Below are positions 1 to 9,569 of a stretch of 64,000 bases of DNA, one piece after another; position 1 is the stretch's first letter; every line of letters begins with the position of its first letter. Source of the stretch: Marivibrio halodurans (GTDB taxonomy: Bacteria; Pseudomonadota; Alphaproteobacteria; UBA8366; Aestuariispiraceae); assembly GCF_017963645.1 (NCBI RefSeq), contig NZ_JAGMWN010000004.1, positions 186,001-250,000 on the forward strand, written 5' to 3'. Made by a program: the position numbers and the translations under genes. A model generated the notes under the pieces. The model was not told the DNA's origin, did no database searches, and saw only the letters and a list, made by a program, of their open reading frames with translations.

Positions 1-346
1 CGGTGGAAACGGCGCCCAGATGGGTGCCCATCCGCGCGATCCGGCGCAGATAGCCGATGATGCGCGGGTCCTTCACCCGTTCCGTCCCGGCCCCGCCGAT
101 GGCGATCACCGCGTCGAAGGACTGGTAGCCGCCGATCGCCATCTCCGGCATCACGGAAATGCCGTTGGACGCCGCCACCGGCGCCCCGTCGGCGGAGAGC
201 AGCGTCCAGCGATAGAGCGTCTTGCCGGAAAGCGTGTTGGCCGCCCGCAACGGCTCCACCGCCGAGGAGAAGGCCATCAGCGAGAAATTCGGCAGCATCA
301 GATAGCCGAAATGCTGCGGCAGCTTGTCCGGCGTCCCCTCGAACAT
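1..346 (-). CDS. GlxA-like AraC-family transcriptional regulator (partial, N-terminal part)
   Basis: The reading frame runs off the left edge of the window, so only about 115 N-terminal residues are present. They include the stretches FGYLMLPNFSLMAFSSAVEPLRAAN and later FDAVIAIGGAG, typical of the DJ-1/PfpI-like domain at the front of GlxA-type AraC regulators; the C-terminal AraC HTH would lie outside the window. Such proteins usually control catabolism of amines or betaines, which would suit the amine genes near 7-11 kb, but that link is inference. I chose the ATG at 344-346; an in-frame GTG near 370 is possible. The neighbour fumA is on the same strand, ending upstream of this gene at 468. 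Confidence 0.75.
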   Translation of the reverse strand, partial: MFEGTPDKLPQHFGYLMLPNFSLMAFSSAVEPLRAANTLSGKTLYRWTLLSADGAPVAASNGISVMPEMAIGGYQSFDAVIAIGGAGTERVKDPRIIGYLRRIARMGTHLGAVST

Positions 347-467
347 GGCCGATGCCCTCTTCCCTCTCACGCCGTTTCCGACAGCGATGTCGGAAACGGA
401 ACAGTCGCGAAAATCTACACGACTCGAGGCGTCGGGAAAGCGGCTTATTGAAGATCCGCGACGGCGC

Positions 468-2129
468 TCAGATCTTCAGATCCTTGAAGAAATCATTGCC
501 CTTGTCATCGACCACGATGAAAGCGGGGAAGTTCTCGACCTCGATCTTCCAGATCGCCTCCATGCCGAGTTCGGGATATTCCAGGCACTCCACCTTGCGG
601 ATGCAATCCTGGGCGAGACGCGCCGCCGGCCCGCCGATGGACCCCAGATAGAAGCCGCCATGCTTGGCGCAGGCCTTGGTGACGGCGGCGCTGCGATTGC
701 CCTTGGCCAGCATGATCATGGAGCCGCCGGCGGCCTGGAACTCATCCACGAAGCCGTCCATGCGCCCGGCCGTGGTCGGCCCGAAGGAACCGGAGGCATA
801 GCCCTCCGGGGTCTTCGCCGGACCGGCGTAGTAGATCGGGTGATCCTTGAAATATTGCGGCAGCGGCTCGCCCTTCGCCAGCCGCTCCCGCAGCTTTCGG
901 TGGGCGGAGTCGCGCGCGACGATGATGGTGCCCGTCAGGCTGAGGCGCGTGCGGATCGGATATTGGGACAGCAGCGCCAACTGCTCCGCCATCGGCTTCG
1001 ACAGATCGACCTGGACGACGTCGCCCTCGAACTCGCTCTCGTCGATCTCGGGCAGGTACTTGGCCGGCTCGCGCTCCAGCGCCTCCAGATAGATGCCGTC
1101 CTTGGTGATCTTGCCCTTGGCCTGACGGTCGGCGGAGCAGGAAACACCGATGCCGACCGGCAGCGACGCGCCGTGACGCGGCAGGCGGATGACGCGCACG
1201 TCGTGGCAGAAATACTTGCCGCCGAACTGCGCGCCGATGCCCATGTTTCGGGTCATCTCATGGACGGCCTCTTCCATCTCCAGGTCGCGGAAGGCCTGGC
1301 CGGTCTCCCCACCCTGCGTCGGCAGGCCGTCGAGATAGCGGCAGGAGGCGAGCTTCACCGTCTTCAGGTTCATCTCCGCCGAGGTGCCGCCGATCACGAT
1401 CGCCAGGTGATAGGGCGGGCAGGCCGCGGTGCCCAGCGTGCGGATCTTCTCGTCCAGGAAGGCCAGCATCCGCTCCCGGTCGACCAGGGACGGCGTCGCC
1501 TGATGCAGGAAGGTCTTGTTGGCGGACCCGCCGCCCTTGGCAACGAAGAGGAACTTATAGGCGTCCTCCGCCTGCCCCTTGCCCTCGGCATAGAGGTCGA
1601 TCTGGGCGGGCAGGTTGTTCCGGGTGTTCTTCTCCTCGAACATGGAGACGGGCGAAACCTGACTGTAGCGCAGATTGTTGCGGTCATAGGCGTCCAGCAC
1701 ACCCTGCCCCAGCGCGCTGGCATCCGTCCCGTCGGTCCAGATGCGCCGGCCCTTCTTGCCCATGATGATCGCCGTGCCAGTGTCCTGGCACATCGGCAAC
1801 ACGCCGCCGGCCGCGATATTCGCGTTCTTCAACAGGTCGAAGGCGACGAAGCGGTCGTTCGCGGACGCTTCCGGGTCCTGCAGGATATTGGCGAGTTGTT
1901 GCAGGTGTCCCGGTCGCAGCAGGTGATTGATGTCGCGGAAGGCTTCCTCGGACAGGAGCCGCAGCGCCTCCGGGTCGATCTTCACGATCTCCTCGCCCTC
2001 GAACGTGGCCGTCTTGATGAAATCGCCGTCGGCCAGCTTGCGATAGGGCGTCTCGTCCGCCCCCAGCGGGAACATCTCGTGGAACGCCGGATCGGTGGCG
2101 GGCTGGTCCAGGGTCTTCGCGTCGCTCAT
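468..2129 (-). CDS. fumA: Fumarate hydratase, class I (iron-sulfur)
   Basis: This 553-aa protein matches the one-chain class I fumarases (FumA/FumB type, about 548 aa), which interconvert fumarate and malate with a [4Fe-4S] cluster in the cytoplasm. Three cysteines in the expected contexts are visible: [18 protein letters not shown] and [11 protein letters not shown]. The C-terminal swivelling domain includes [15 protein letters not shown] and ends in [11 protein letters not shown], as in the family. A longer frame exists upstream, but the ATG at 2129 is preceded by GAGGAGG and starts the conserved part, so I used it. A second, unrelated class II fumarase (fumC) lies at 11199-12593; the pair commonly gives an oxygen-sensitive and an oxygen-stable enzyme. 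Confidence 0.93.
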   Translation of the reverse strand: MSDAKTLDQPATDPAFHEMFPLGADETPYRKLADGDFIKTATFEGEEIVKIDPEALRLLSEEAFRDINHLLRPGHLQQLANILQDPEASANDRFVAFDLLKNANIAAGGVLPMCQDTGTAIIMGKKGRRIWTDGTDASALGQGVLDAYDRNNLRYSQVSPVSMFEEKNTRNNLPAQIDLYAEGKGQAEDAYKFLFVAKGGGSANKTFLHQATPSLVDRERMLAFLDEKIRTLGTAACPPYHLAIVIGGTSAEMNLKTVKLASCRYLDGLPTQGGETGQAFRDLEMEEAVHEMTRNMGIGAQFGGKYFCHDVRVIRLPRHGASLPVGIGVSCSADRQAKGKITKDGIYLEALEREPAKYLPEIDESEFEGDVVQVDLSKPMAEQLALLSQYPIRTRLSLTGTIIVARDSAHRKLRERLAKGEPLPQYFKDHPIYYAGPAKTPEGYASGSFGPTTAGRMDGFVDEFQAAGGSMIMLAKGNRSAAVTKACAKHGGFYLGSIGGPAARLAQDCIRKVECLEYPELGMEAIWKIEVENFPAFIVVDDKGNDFFKDLKI

Positions 2130-2276
2130 CGGGGCCTCCTCGTCGCTGGTCCGTCCTGCAAGTGTCCCGGTTATCCGCAATAAGGGGGCGGGGCGCAAGG
2201 TCGAGCTCCGGGCAAGCGAACGCCCCCCGGCGGGTGCCGGGGGGCGTCGAATGGACGGGCGATGCGGGTGGAGCGT

Positions 2277-3950
2277 TTAGAACAGCCCCTCGATCTGGCC
2301 CTTCTCGTTCAGCTTGATGTGGTTGGCGCTGGGCACGCGGGGCAGGCCCGGCATGGTCATGATCTCGCCGCAGATGGCGACGATGAAGCCGGCGCCGGCG
2401 GACAGCCGCACCTCGCGCACCGGCACGGTATGGCCCGTGGGCGCACCGCGCAGCGTGGGGTCGGTGGAAAAGCTGTACTGCGTCTTCGCCATGCAGACCG
2501 GCAGCTTGCCGAAGCCGTCGGCCTCCCACTGGGCGAGTTGATCGCGCACCTTCTTGTCGGCCGCGATACCATCGGCGCCGTAGATTTCCTTGGCGACGGT
2601 CTCGATCTTCGCCAGCAGGCCGGTGTCGTCGTCATAGAGCGTGCGGAAATCCGCGGTGCCGCCCTCGACCAGCGCGACGACCTTCTGCGCCAGTTGCTCG
2701 GTCCCTTCGGACCCCTTGGCCCAATGCTCGCAAATCACGGCTTCCGCGCCGAGTTCCGCGACATACTCCTGGATCGCGCGATGTTCGGCGTCGGTGTCCT
2801 TGATGAACTTGTTGACCGCGACGACCGCCGGCACGCCGAACTTGGCGACATTGCGGATATGACGGCCCAGATTCTCCAGGCCCTTCTTGACCGCCTCGAC
2901 ATTCTCCTCGCCGAGTTGGTCCTTGGCCACGCCGCCATGCATCTTGAGCGCGCGGACGGTCGCGACGATCACCACCGCGTCCGGGCTGATCCCGGCCTTG
3001 CGGCACTTGATGTCGAAGAACTTCTCCGCGCCCAGATCGGCGCCGAAACCGGCCTCGGTCACGGTATAGTCGGCGAGCTTCAGGCCCGCCTTGGTGGCCG
3101 ACACGGTATTGCAGCCATGCGCGATATTGGCGAAGGGGCCGCCATGGATGAAGGCCGGGTTGTTCTCCAGCGTCTGCACCAGGTTCGGCATCAGCGCGTC
3201 CTTGAGCAGGACGGTCATCGGCCCCTCGGCCTTCAGGTCGCGGGCATAGATCGCCTTCTTCTCGCGGGTATAGCCGACGACGATGGCGCCGAGGCGCTCC
3301 TGCAGATCCTTGAGACCGTCGGCGAGGCAGAAGATGGCCATCACCTCGGACGCGACCGTGATGTCGAAACCGGTCTGGCGCGGGAAGCCGTTCGCCACCC
3401 CGCCGAGCGAGGAGACGATATCGCGCAGCGCCCGATCGTTCATGTCCAGCACGCGCCGCCAGGTGACGCGGCGCTCGTCGAAGCCGAGGTCGTTGCCCCA
3501 ATAGATATGATTGTCGATCAGCGCGGAGAGCAGATTGTGCGCCGCGCCGATCGCATGGAAATCGCCGGTGAAATGGAGGTTGATATCCTCCATCGGCACG
3601 ACCTGGGCATAGCCGCCGCCGGCCGCGCCACCCTTGACCCCGAAGCAAGGACCGAGCGAGGGCTCGCGCAGGCAGATCATCGCCTTCTTGCCGATGCGGT
3701 TGAGGCCATCGCCGAGACCGACCGTCGTCGTCGTCTTACCCTCGCCGGCGGGGGTCGGGCTGATCGCGGTGACGAGCACGAGCTTGCCGTTCGGACGGTC
3801 CTGGATCGACTGCAGGAAATCGTAGGAAATCTTCGCCTTGCTGGGCCCATACTGCATCAACTGGTCGGCGGGAATGCCGATCTTGTCGCCGATCTCGGTG
3901 ATCGGCTTCATGGTCGCTTCGCGCGCGATTTCGATATCGGACTTGCTCAT
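2277..3950 (-). CDS. fhs: Formate-tetrahydrofolate ligase
   Basis: This 557-aa protein has the family's usual length. It makes 10-formyl-tetrahydrofolate from formate, ATP and THF in cytoplasmic one-carbon metabolism. The P-loop [14 protein letters not shown] is at about residues 66-79, and the remainder is colinear with Fhs ([49 protein letters not shown]). The ATG at 3950 has GGGAAGG a few bases upstream, so it is preferred to an earlier in-frame codon. It ends about 150 bp before the fumA start and runs in the same direction; the gap between them holds no obvious terminator. With the MttB-like protein at 9570 it suggests C1 or methylamine use, which is inference. Confidence 0.95.
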   Translation of the reverse strand: MSKSDIEIAREATMKPITEIGDKIGIPADQLMQYGPSKAKISYDFLQSIQDRPNGKLVLVTAISPTPAGEGKTTTTVGLGDGLNRIGKKAMICLREPSLGPCFGVKGGAAGGGYAQVVPMEDINLHFTGDFHAIGAAHNLLSALIDNHIYWGNDLGFDERRVTWRRVLDMNDRALRDIVSSLGGVANGFPRQTGFDITVASEVMAIFCLADGLKDLQERLGAIVVGYTREKKAIYARDLKAEGPMTVLLKDALMPNLVQTLENNPAFIHGGPFANIAHGCNTVSATKAGLKLADYTVTEAGFGADLGAEKFFDIKCRKAGISPDAVVIVATVRALKMHGGVAKDQLGEENVEAVKKGLENLGRHIRNVAKFGVPAVVAVNKFIKDTDAEHRAIQEYVAELGAEAVICEHWAKGSEGTEQLAQKVVALVEGGTADFRTLYDDDTGLLAKIETVAKEIYGADGIAADKKVRDQLAQWEADGFGKLPVCMAKTQYSFSTDPTLRGAPTGHTVPVREVRLSAGAGFIVAICGEIMTMPGLPRVPSANHIKLNEKGQIEGLF

Positions 3951-4206
3951 CGGATGGCCTTCCCCCGGGTATGAAGCGTTGACAGGAGGCGGTGCCAGAC
4001 GCCGCCCTACTGCGAGGCGCACGCTATCCCAACCCACGGACGAGGACAGCGTGGCCGCGACTTGTTTTGCCAGCTAGACGACATCCAAGGAAACCCTTCC
4101 TGGCTCCGGCTCCGCCGGGCAAGTGCCGGCCCGCGAATCCCGGTCCTTTATCGACGCCCATTCCTGCCGGTACTCTTCCGACCGGGAAGGCGATGGAGGT
4201 GCCGGC

Positions 4207-4851
4207 ATGTTCGATCTCTATTACGCGGAAGGAACCGCCTGCCTGGCACCGCAGGTGGTGCTGGAACGACTCGCCCTGCCCTATCGCCTTATCGAGATCG
4301 ACATAACGAAGGGCATGCATCGCACGCCCGATTTCCTCGCCGTCAATCCCGCCGGCAAGGTCCCGGCGCTTCGCCTCCCCGACGGCCGGATAATGACCGA
4401 GGCGGCGGCGATCTGTCTCCATCTGGCCGACATGACCCCTGAAGGCGCGCTTTCCCCCGCGACCGGCCACCCCGACCGCCCCCTCTTCCTCAGTGGCCTG
4501 ACCTTCCTGGCGACGGCGGTGCAACCCCTCTACAAGCGGTTCTACTATCCGGAACGCCTGACGACGGACCGGCGGGCGGCGGCCGGCATCAGGGCGCTGG
4601 CCGTGCGGGAACTGGAGGACGCCTGGTCGTTGGTCGAAACGCATCTGGCCGCCCATGGCCCCTTCCATCTTGGCGACCGGCCGAGCATCGTCGATATCTA
4701 TATGATGATGCTGATCACTTGGTTCGATCCGATGGAGGAACTCCTGGCGAGCCGGCCGGCGATCGATCGGTGCTATCGACATGTCGCCGACTGGCCGGCG
4801 GCGCGAACCTGCCTCGCCAGGCAGGGACGGATCAGCATCGGCACCGGCTAG
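4207..4851 (+). CDS. Glutathione S-transferase family protein
   Basis: This 214-aa protein has the two-domain GST layout: a thioredoxin-like N-terminal part with the cis-proline segment GKVPALRLPDG followed by TEAAAICLHLAD (glutathione gamma-glutamyl binding), then an all-helical C-terminal half with PSIVDIYMMML, which resembles the GST N-capping box. It begins MFDLYYAEGTACLAPQ; the region of the usual catalytic Ser/Cys reads GTACLAP. The ATG at 4207 has GGAGG eight bases upstream, so the earlier in-frame ATG at 4123 is not favoured. It is divergent from fhs. The substrate cannot be told from the sequence. Confidence 0.88.
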   Translation: MFDLYYAEGTACLAPQVVLERLALPYRLIEIDITKGMHRTPDFLAVNPAGKVPALRLPDGRIMTEAAAICLHLADMTPEGALSPATGHPDRPLFLSGLTFLATAVQPLYKRFYYPERLTTDRRAAAGIRALAVRELEDAWSLVETHLAAHGPFHLGDRPSIVDIYMMMLITWFDPMEELLASRPAIDRCYRHVADWPAARTCLARQGRISIGTG

Positions 4852-4881
4852 CATATGATGATTTCATATTCGGGGCCGCGT

Positions 4882-5685
4882 TCAGCGGTCCGCGAATATG
4901 GCCGGCCGCTTTTCGAAGAAGGCGTCGAGCGCCTCCGCATGGTCCGCCGTGCCATGCAGGATCGCCTGATAGGCGGCGCATTGGCTCAGATGTTCCGGCA
5001 GGCTCTGCCCGCGTTGGGCGCGCAACAGACGTTTGGTGTAGCGCACCGCCTGGGGCGCGTTGGCGGCGATCCGCGTGGCGAGCGCCCGCGCCTCCGCCAG
5101 CAATTCGCCCGCCGGCACGATGCGCGAGACGAGGCCGAGGGCGAGCGCGCGCTCCGCGTCGATCGGCTCGCCGGTATAGAGCATCTCGGCCGCCGCCTGC
5201 TCACCGATCGCGCGCGGTAGGAACCAGGCCGCGCCGTCGCCCGGCCCGATGCCGATGCGCACGAAGGGCGCGCCGAAACGCGCCTCCGGCGCCGCGAGAC
5301 GGATGTCGCATAGGCAGACCAGATCGAGCGCCGCGCCGAAGGCCGCGCCGTTCACCGCCGCGATCACCGGCACCTCCAGCCCGTCGAAGCGCGGCGGCAC
5401 GCGGTGAATGCCGTCGCGATAGGCGCTCTCGATATCGGCGGCGGTGCCGGCGAACATGTCGGTCTTCTCGCGCATATGCTTGACGTTGCCGCCGGCGGAG
5501 AAGGCCTTCCCGGCCCCCGTCAGCACGACCGCGCGCACCTCCGCGTCGCCCGCGACGCGGTCGAGCGCCTCCAGGAACGCCTCGATCATCGTGGGCTCGG
5601 AAAAGGCGTTCAACTCCTCCGGCCGGTTGAGGGTGAGGGTCGCGACATGACCGGATTTCTCGAACAGGACGGGGGCCGTGCTCAT
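4882..5685 (-). CDS. Enoyl-CoA hydratase/isomerase family protein
   Basis: This 267-aa protein is a crotonase-fold enzyme of normal length. The first oxyanion-hole segment is GAGKAFSAGGNVKHM and the second is AVNGAAFGAALDLVCLCD. In the segment that usually reads FxxPExxxGxxPG it reads FGAPFVRIGIGPGDG, so the usual first glutamate appears to be replaced by phenylalanine; this argues against a classical hydratase and leaves an isomerase, hydrolase or decarboxylase possible. It is followed on the same strand by arsC-like 5689-6036, whose stop codon lies three bases upstream of this start, so the two are probably cotranscribed. The substrate is unknown. Confidence 0.85.
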   Translation of the reverse strand: MSTAPVLFEKSGHVATLTLNRPEELNAFSEPTMIEAFLEALDRVAGDAEVRAVVLTGAGKAFSAGGNVKHMREKTDMFAGTAADIESAYRDGIHRVPPRFDGLEVPVIAAVNGAAFGAALDLVCLCDIRLAAPEARFGAPFVRIGIGPGDGAAWFLPRAIGEQAAAEMLYTGEPIDAERALALGLVSRIVPAGELLAEARALATRIAANAPQAVRYTKRLLRAQRGQSLPEHLSQCAAYQAILHGTADHAEALDAFFEKRPAIFADR

Positions 5686-5688
5686 CGC

Positions 5689-6036
5689 TCAGAGGATCTC
5701 CAGCACGGTCTCGGGCGGGCGGCCGATCCGCGCCTTGTCGCGATTCACGACGATCGGCCGCTCGATCAGGATCGGGGTCTCGGCCATCGCGCGGATCAGG
5801 GCATCCTCGTCGGCGACATCCTTCAGCCCCTGGTCCTTATAGGCGGCTTCCTTGGTGCGCATCATGTCCCGCGCGCTTTCCAGGCCCAGCTTCGCCTTCA
5901 GGTCCTTGAGCGCGGCCGCGTCCGGCGGCGATTCCAAATACAGCACCACCTCCGGCGTCACGCCCTTTTCCTTCAGCAGGTCCAGTGTCTGGCGCGACTT
6001 CGTGCAGCGCGGATTGTGGTAGATGGTAATGGACAT
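5689..6036 (-). CDS. arsC: ArsC-family arsenate reductase-like protein
   Basis: The protein has 115 aa, the normal size. It begins MSITIYHNPRCTKSRQTLDLL with the catalytic cysteine at residue 11 or so, and ends with RPIVVNRDKARIGRPPETVLEIL, the usual ArsC tail. The glutaredoxin-coupled enzyme reduces arsenate to arsenite, but family members in non-ars settings (YfgD type) often have other or unknown redox roles. No ArsR, ArsB or Acr3 is nearby, so an arsenic role is uncertain. I chose the ATG at 6036 because GGAGGG sits just upstream; a longer frame to 6096 would overlap the previous gene. It sits between a nitrilase gene and an enoyl-CoA hydratase gene on the same strand. Confidence 0.85.
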   Translation of the reverse strand: MSITIYHNPRCTKSRQTLDLLKEKGVTPEVVLYLESPPDAAALKDLKAKLGLESARDMMRTKEAAYKDQGLKDVADEDALIRAMAETPILIERPIVVNRDKARIGRPPETVLEIL

Positions 6037-6092
6037 GGATTTCCGTCCCTCCTTATTCGTCATATCGAGTATCCCGTCCCGGAGACGGCGGA

Positions 6093-6977
6093 TCACCCCG
6101 GCCGCCGGAACGCCACGGGCACGCCGACGCGATTGACCAGACGATCGACCTCCCGGTGGATCAGGTCGAGATTGCTGTCCCGCACGGTGGGAAGCGCGAA
6201 GCGCTGCCGACGCACCGCGTCATAATCCAGATCGGCGGTCAGCAGAACCTCCTCGTCCCCCTCGGCCTGGGCCAGCACCCGACCGTGCGGGTCGAGGATA
6301 CGGCTGCCGCCCCAGAAATGCAGTCCACCCTCCCGGCCCGCGATATTCGCCATAGCGACCGGCATGCCGTACATCATGGCATAGAAGCGCAAGGTCACGT
6401 CCCAGCCGTCGGGGTTGGAAAAATCGCCGCCGACCACCTCGTTGGCGGACGCGATGGGCGAGAGCAGCAGCGTCGCCCCGTGCAAGGCCGAGAGATGGAC
6501 CAGCGCCGGATTCCACAGATCGGCGCAGATCAGGAGTCCGGCCGTCCACGGGTCCTCCAACGGGAAGACCTCGACATAGCGTCCCTCGGCGAAATACTTG
6601 TCCTCCTCCATCCGGCCGTAGGAGGGCAGGTTGATCTTGCGATGGACGAAATCGACCCGCCCGCCGCGCAGCACGGCGGCGGCGTTATAGAACTGGGCGG
6701 CATAGCCTTCCTCCACGAAGCCGCAGATGACGGTCATGTCGCCCGCCGCCTCGGCCAGCGCGCGAAGACGCGGATCGTCCTTCGGCATGGCCAGATCGAC
6801 CGCATGTTCCGCGACCTGATAGCCGGTCAGGGAAAGCTCCGGGAACAGCAGCAGGTCCGCCTTCGCCTCCCGCGCCCGGGCGATGAAATCGTGATGACGC
6901 TCCAGATTGCGCGCGACGTGGTGCAGATCGGTCGCGACCTGCGCGACCGCGACCTTTATCCTCGATGCGGCCACCAT
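6093..6977 (-). CDS. Carbon-nitrogen hydrolase (nitrilase superfamily)
   Basis: This 294-aa protein hydrolyses a non-peptide C-N bond in an unidentified amide or nitrile. The catalytic triad of the superfamily is visible: Glu in LLFPELSLTGY, Lys in VHRKINLPSYG and Cys in GLLICADLWNP. The length and single-domain form fit the N-carbamoylputrescine amidase or aliphatic amidase-like branches. The ATG at 6977 follows AGGAGAAAG at good spacing and is preferred to the ATG at 7007. It is first in a run of three same-strand genes (nitrilase, arsC, enoyl-CoA hydratase) and is divergent from the amine oxidase gene, which may hint at amine or amide catabolism. Confidence 0.88.
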   Translation of the reverse strand: MVAASRIKVAVAQVATDLHHVARNLERHHDFIARAREAKADLLLFPELSLTGYQVAEHAVDLAMPKDDPRLRALAEAAGDMTVICGFVEEGYAAQFYNAAAVLRGGRVDFVHRKINLPSYGRMEEDKYFAEGRYVEVFPLEDPWTAGLLICADLWNPALVHLSALHGATLLLSPIASANEVVGGDFSNPDGWDVTLRFYAMMYGMPVAMANIAGREGGLHFWGGSRILDPHGRVLAQAEGDEEVLLTADLDYDAVRRQRFALPTVRDSNLDLIHREVDRLVNRVGVPVAFRRPG

Positions 6978-7153
6978 GGGCTTTCTCCTGAACGCGCGGA
7001 CAGGCATGTCATATAGCGGATCGACCGGCGCCTCGACCAGAACGGATAAGAAGTCGGCGGCCCCCGCGCAACCTGGCCTCCCGGGCTGACAAACCCGGTT
7101 CGCTCGGCTAGCCTCCTCCGGTCAATATTGTGATCACAAAATCGGAGCATCTC

Positions 7154-8449
7154 ATGAGCGGGCGGAGCGAGGCCGATCTGGTCATCGTCGGCGCGGGCGC
7201 GGCCGGGTTGGCCGCTGGGCTGGCGGCACGGGCGGGCGGTCTCGATGTCGTGATAGTCGAGGCGGCGGGCCGTATCGGCGGCCGCGCGCTGACCGACAAG
7301 ACCGGCCTGCCCAGCGGCCCGTACGATATCGGCTGCCATTGGATGCACGACGCGAGCGAGAATCCGCTCGCCGCCCTCGCGCTGAGCCACCGCAAGGCAC
7401 TGCGCAATCAACCGCACCCCGACGGCGTGCCACGCTGGCTCGCCATGCGGGGCGCGGTCATGGACGCGGCCACGCGCGCGGATTGCGCGGCCTATTACCT
7501 GCGCTGCTTCACGGCGCTGGAGGAGGCCGGCGCGGCGGGCGCGGACCGGGTCGGCGCGGAGATCCTGGATACATCTTCACCCTACTACCCGTTATTCCGG
7601 GGTTGGGCCGGCGCGATCTATAGCGTCCCGCCGGAACGGATTTCCACCGGCGACATCGCCCGGCAGATGGAGACACCGGAGAACTGGCCCTTGGAGCACG
7701 GCTACGGCGCGATGATCGCGGAGATATTGGGCGACCAGCCGGTGACGCTGGATTGCCCGGTCCGGCGCATCGACCGCGCGGGCAAACATATCCGGGTGGA
7801 GACCGCCCAGGGCACGATCGAGGCGGACGACGTGATCCTGGCGGTGTCCAGCACCGTCCTCGCCGAGGGGGCGATCGCGATCGAACCGGGGCTGCCCGCG
7901 GACGTTCTCTCCGCGATCGAGGCGGTGCCCCTCGGCCATGCGGAACGTGTCGGCATCGCGTTGACGGAACGGCTCGACGGTATCGGCGATCAAGCCCCGG
8001 GCCATATCCTGACCCGGAACGGCGACCAGATCGGCCTGATGATCCATGAATTCGGCCGCGCGGAATTGACCGGCTATCTATCCGGCGACCTGGCGCGCGA
8101 TCTCGGCCGGGCGGGCAAGGAGGCGGCCTTCGCCTTCCTGCGCGACGCCTTGAAGGAGGTCTTCGGCGCCGGCATCGAGAAGCGGATCACCGGCTGGGTC
8201 GCCAGTCAATGGTCGGGCGACCCGTTGATCCGGGGCGCCTATTCCCATGCCGTGCCGGGTCGCGCGCATCTGCGTCCCCGGCTGGCCGAACCGGTGGAAG
8301 AGCGCTTGCACCTCGCGGGCGAGGCGACGCACCCGACGCGCTTCGCCTCCGCCCATGGCGCCTATATGAGCGGCCTGCGCGCGGTCGGCCATGTGATGGC
8401 GCGGCGCAATCGGACGGGTCTTGCCGACCGGCCGGTACCAGGCGCATGA
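7154..8449 (+). CDS. Flavin-containing amine oxidase / FAD-dependent oxidoreductase
   Basis: This 431-aa protein starts with a Rossmann dinucleotide-binding motif, VIVGAGAAGLAAGLAA, followed by IVEAAGRIGGRA, the signature of the FAD/amine oxidase superfamily. The C-terminal FAD contact is HLAGEATHPTRFASAHGAYMSGLRA. It probably oxidises a primary or secondary amine, or a related substrate, using FAD and oxygen. The ATG at 7154 has GGAG seven bases upstream; a GTG at 7130 is also in frame. Its stop codon overlaps the start of the EamA transporter by ATGA, so the two are translationally coupled and the transporter may move the substrate or product. Confidence 0.87.
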   Translation: MSGRSEADLVIVGAGAAGLAAGLAARAGGLDVVIVEAAGRIGGRALTDKTGLPSGPYDIGCHWMHDASENPLAALALSHRKALRNQPHPDGVPRWLAMRGAVMDAATRADCAAYYLRCFTALEEAGAAGADRVGAEILDTSSPYYPLFRGWAGAIYSVPPERISTGDIARQMETPENWPLEHGYGAMIAEILGDQPVTLDCPVRRIDRAGKHIRVETAQGTIEADDVILAVSSTVLAEGAIAIEPGLPADVLSAIEAVPLGHAERVGIALTERLDGIGDQAPGHILTRNGDQIGLMIHEFGRAELTGYLSGDLARDLGRAGKEAAFAFLRDALKEVFGAGIEKRITGWVASQWSGDPLIRGAYSHAVPGRAHLRPRLAEPVEERLHLAGEATHPTRFASAHGAYMSGLRAVGHVMARRNRTGLADRPVPGA

Positions 8450-9402
8450 GGGCGCGCGTCCCCAAGTTCCGCATCGAACCGCCGACATCGGACCATCTTA
8501 AGCGCGCCAACAATCTAAAGGGCATGGGGTGGATGCTGGTGGCGGCGATCGCCTTCGCCAGCATGCATGCCGGTATCAAGCAGGTGAGTCATGAACTTCA
8601 CCCGTTCGAGATCGCGTTCTTCCGCAATTTCTTCGCGGTGATCGCATTGTTGCCGGTCCTGCTACGCGTCGGAATCGCGCCATTGCGCACGAAGCGGCCG
8701 GGGCTTCTAGGTCTGCGGGCGGCGACCAATCTGGTCGCGATGCTGATGTATTTCACGGCGCTCTCCCTGGCGCCGCTCGCGGATGTCTCGGCGCTGGGCT
8801 TCCTGGCGCCGATCTTCGTCACGCTACTCGGCGCGCTTGTTCTGCGCGAACATGTGGGTCCACGGCGCTGGGCCGCGATCCTGGCCGGATTCGCGGGCGC
8901 GATGGTGCTGATCCGCCCCGGCTTCGGCGGATTCGACCTCGGTCATATCCTGGTCGTCCTCTCCACCGTGGTCTGGGCGGTGGCCTTGTTGGTGATCAAG
9001 CTTCTCTCGCGCACGGAAAGCTCGACGACCATCACGCTTTATATGGGAATCATGCTGGCACCGCTCTCGCTGGTCCCGGCCCTCTTCGTCTGGCAATGGC
9101 CGAGTGGGGAAGCCTATATCTGGCTGGCCGGGATCGGGTGCCTGGGCGCGTTGGCGCAATGGGCGTTGTCGGAGAGCCTGCGCCTCGGCGAAACGGCCGT
9201 GGTCATGCCGGTCGACTTCTTCAAGCTGATCTGGGCGGCGGCGCTCGGCTATCTGCTATTCCTGGAGGTACCGGATCTCTTCACCTGGATCGGCGGCGGC
9301 ACCATCTTCGCCGCTGGCACCTATATCGCGGTACGCGAATCCCGTCTTGGGCGCGCGAGGATGCGCCCGCCGGACCGTTTCCCCGCCGAACCACCCAGCT
9401 GA
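8446..9402 (+). CDS. DMT-superfamily transporter (EamA domains)
   Basis: The 318-aa product is an integral inner-membrane protein with about ten hydrophobic segments, arranged as two EamA repeats. Segments such as GMGWMLVAAIAFASMHAGIK, FRNFFAVIALLPVLL and the second repeat near VVMPVDFFKLIWAAALGYLL fit drug/metabolite transporters. The start ATG overlaps the amine oxidase stop codon (ATGA), which fixes the start and suggests an operon. The solute cannot be identified from sequence; context suggests an amine or its oxidation product. A gap of about 170 bp separates it from the next gene, the MttB-like methyltransferase, on the same strand. Confidence 0.88.
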   Translation: MRARVPKFRIEPPTSDHLKRANNLKGMGWMLVAAIAFASMHAGIKQVSHELHPFEIAFFRNFFAVIALLPVLLRVGIAPLRTKRPGLLGLRAATNLVAMLMYFTALSLAPLADVSALGFLAPIFVTLLGALVLREHVGPRRWAAILAGFAGAMVLIRPGFGGFDLGHILVVLSTVVWAVALLVIKLLSRTESSTTITLYMGIMLAPLSLVPALFVWQWPSGEAYIWLAGIGCLGALAQWALSESLRLGETAVVMPVDFFKLIWAAALGYLLFLEVPDLFTWIGGGTIFAAGTYIAVRESRLGRARMRPPDRFPAEPPS

Positions 9403-9569
9403 GCACCGCTCACCCGTCGCCGAAATGAAGGCATTTCCGTCGCGGATGAGACACAGGCCCACTCGTCATCGGGAAATGCTGGATCGAAGCGGCGGCGGAT
9501 CGGAGACCGGCTCCCGCCGCCGCGCGAGAAACGATCCGGTCCCAAGCATAGGCGAGGAGCGTTCATCCC

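Noticed and set aside
324-2183. Long open frame on the + strand opposite fumA
   Set aside because: It is a G+C-driven shadow of fumA; the protein has no recognisable features and the - strand frame is a clear class I fumarase.
2262-3974. Long + strand frame opposite fhs
   Set aside because: Shadow of the formate-tetrahydrofolate ligase gene; low-complexity translation without any family signature.
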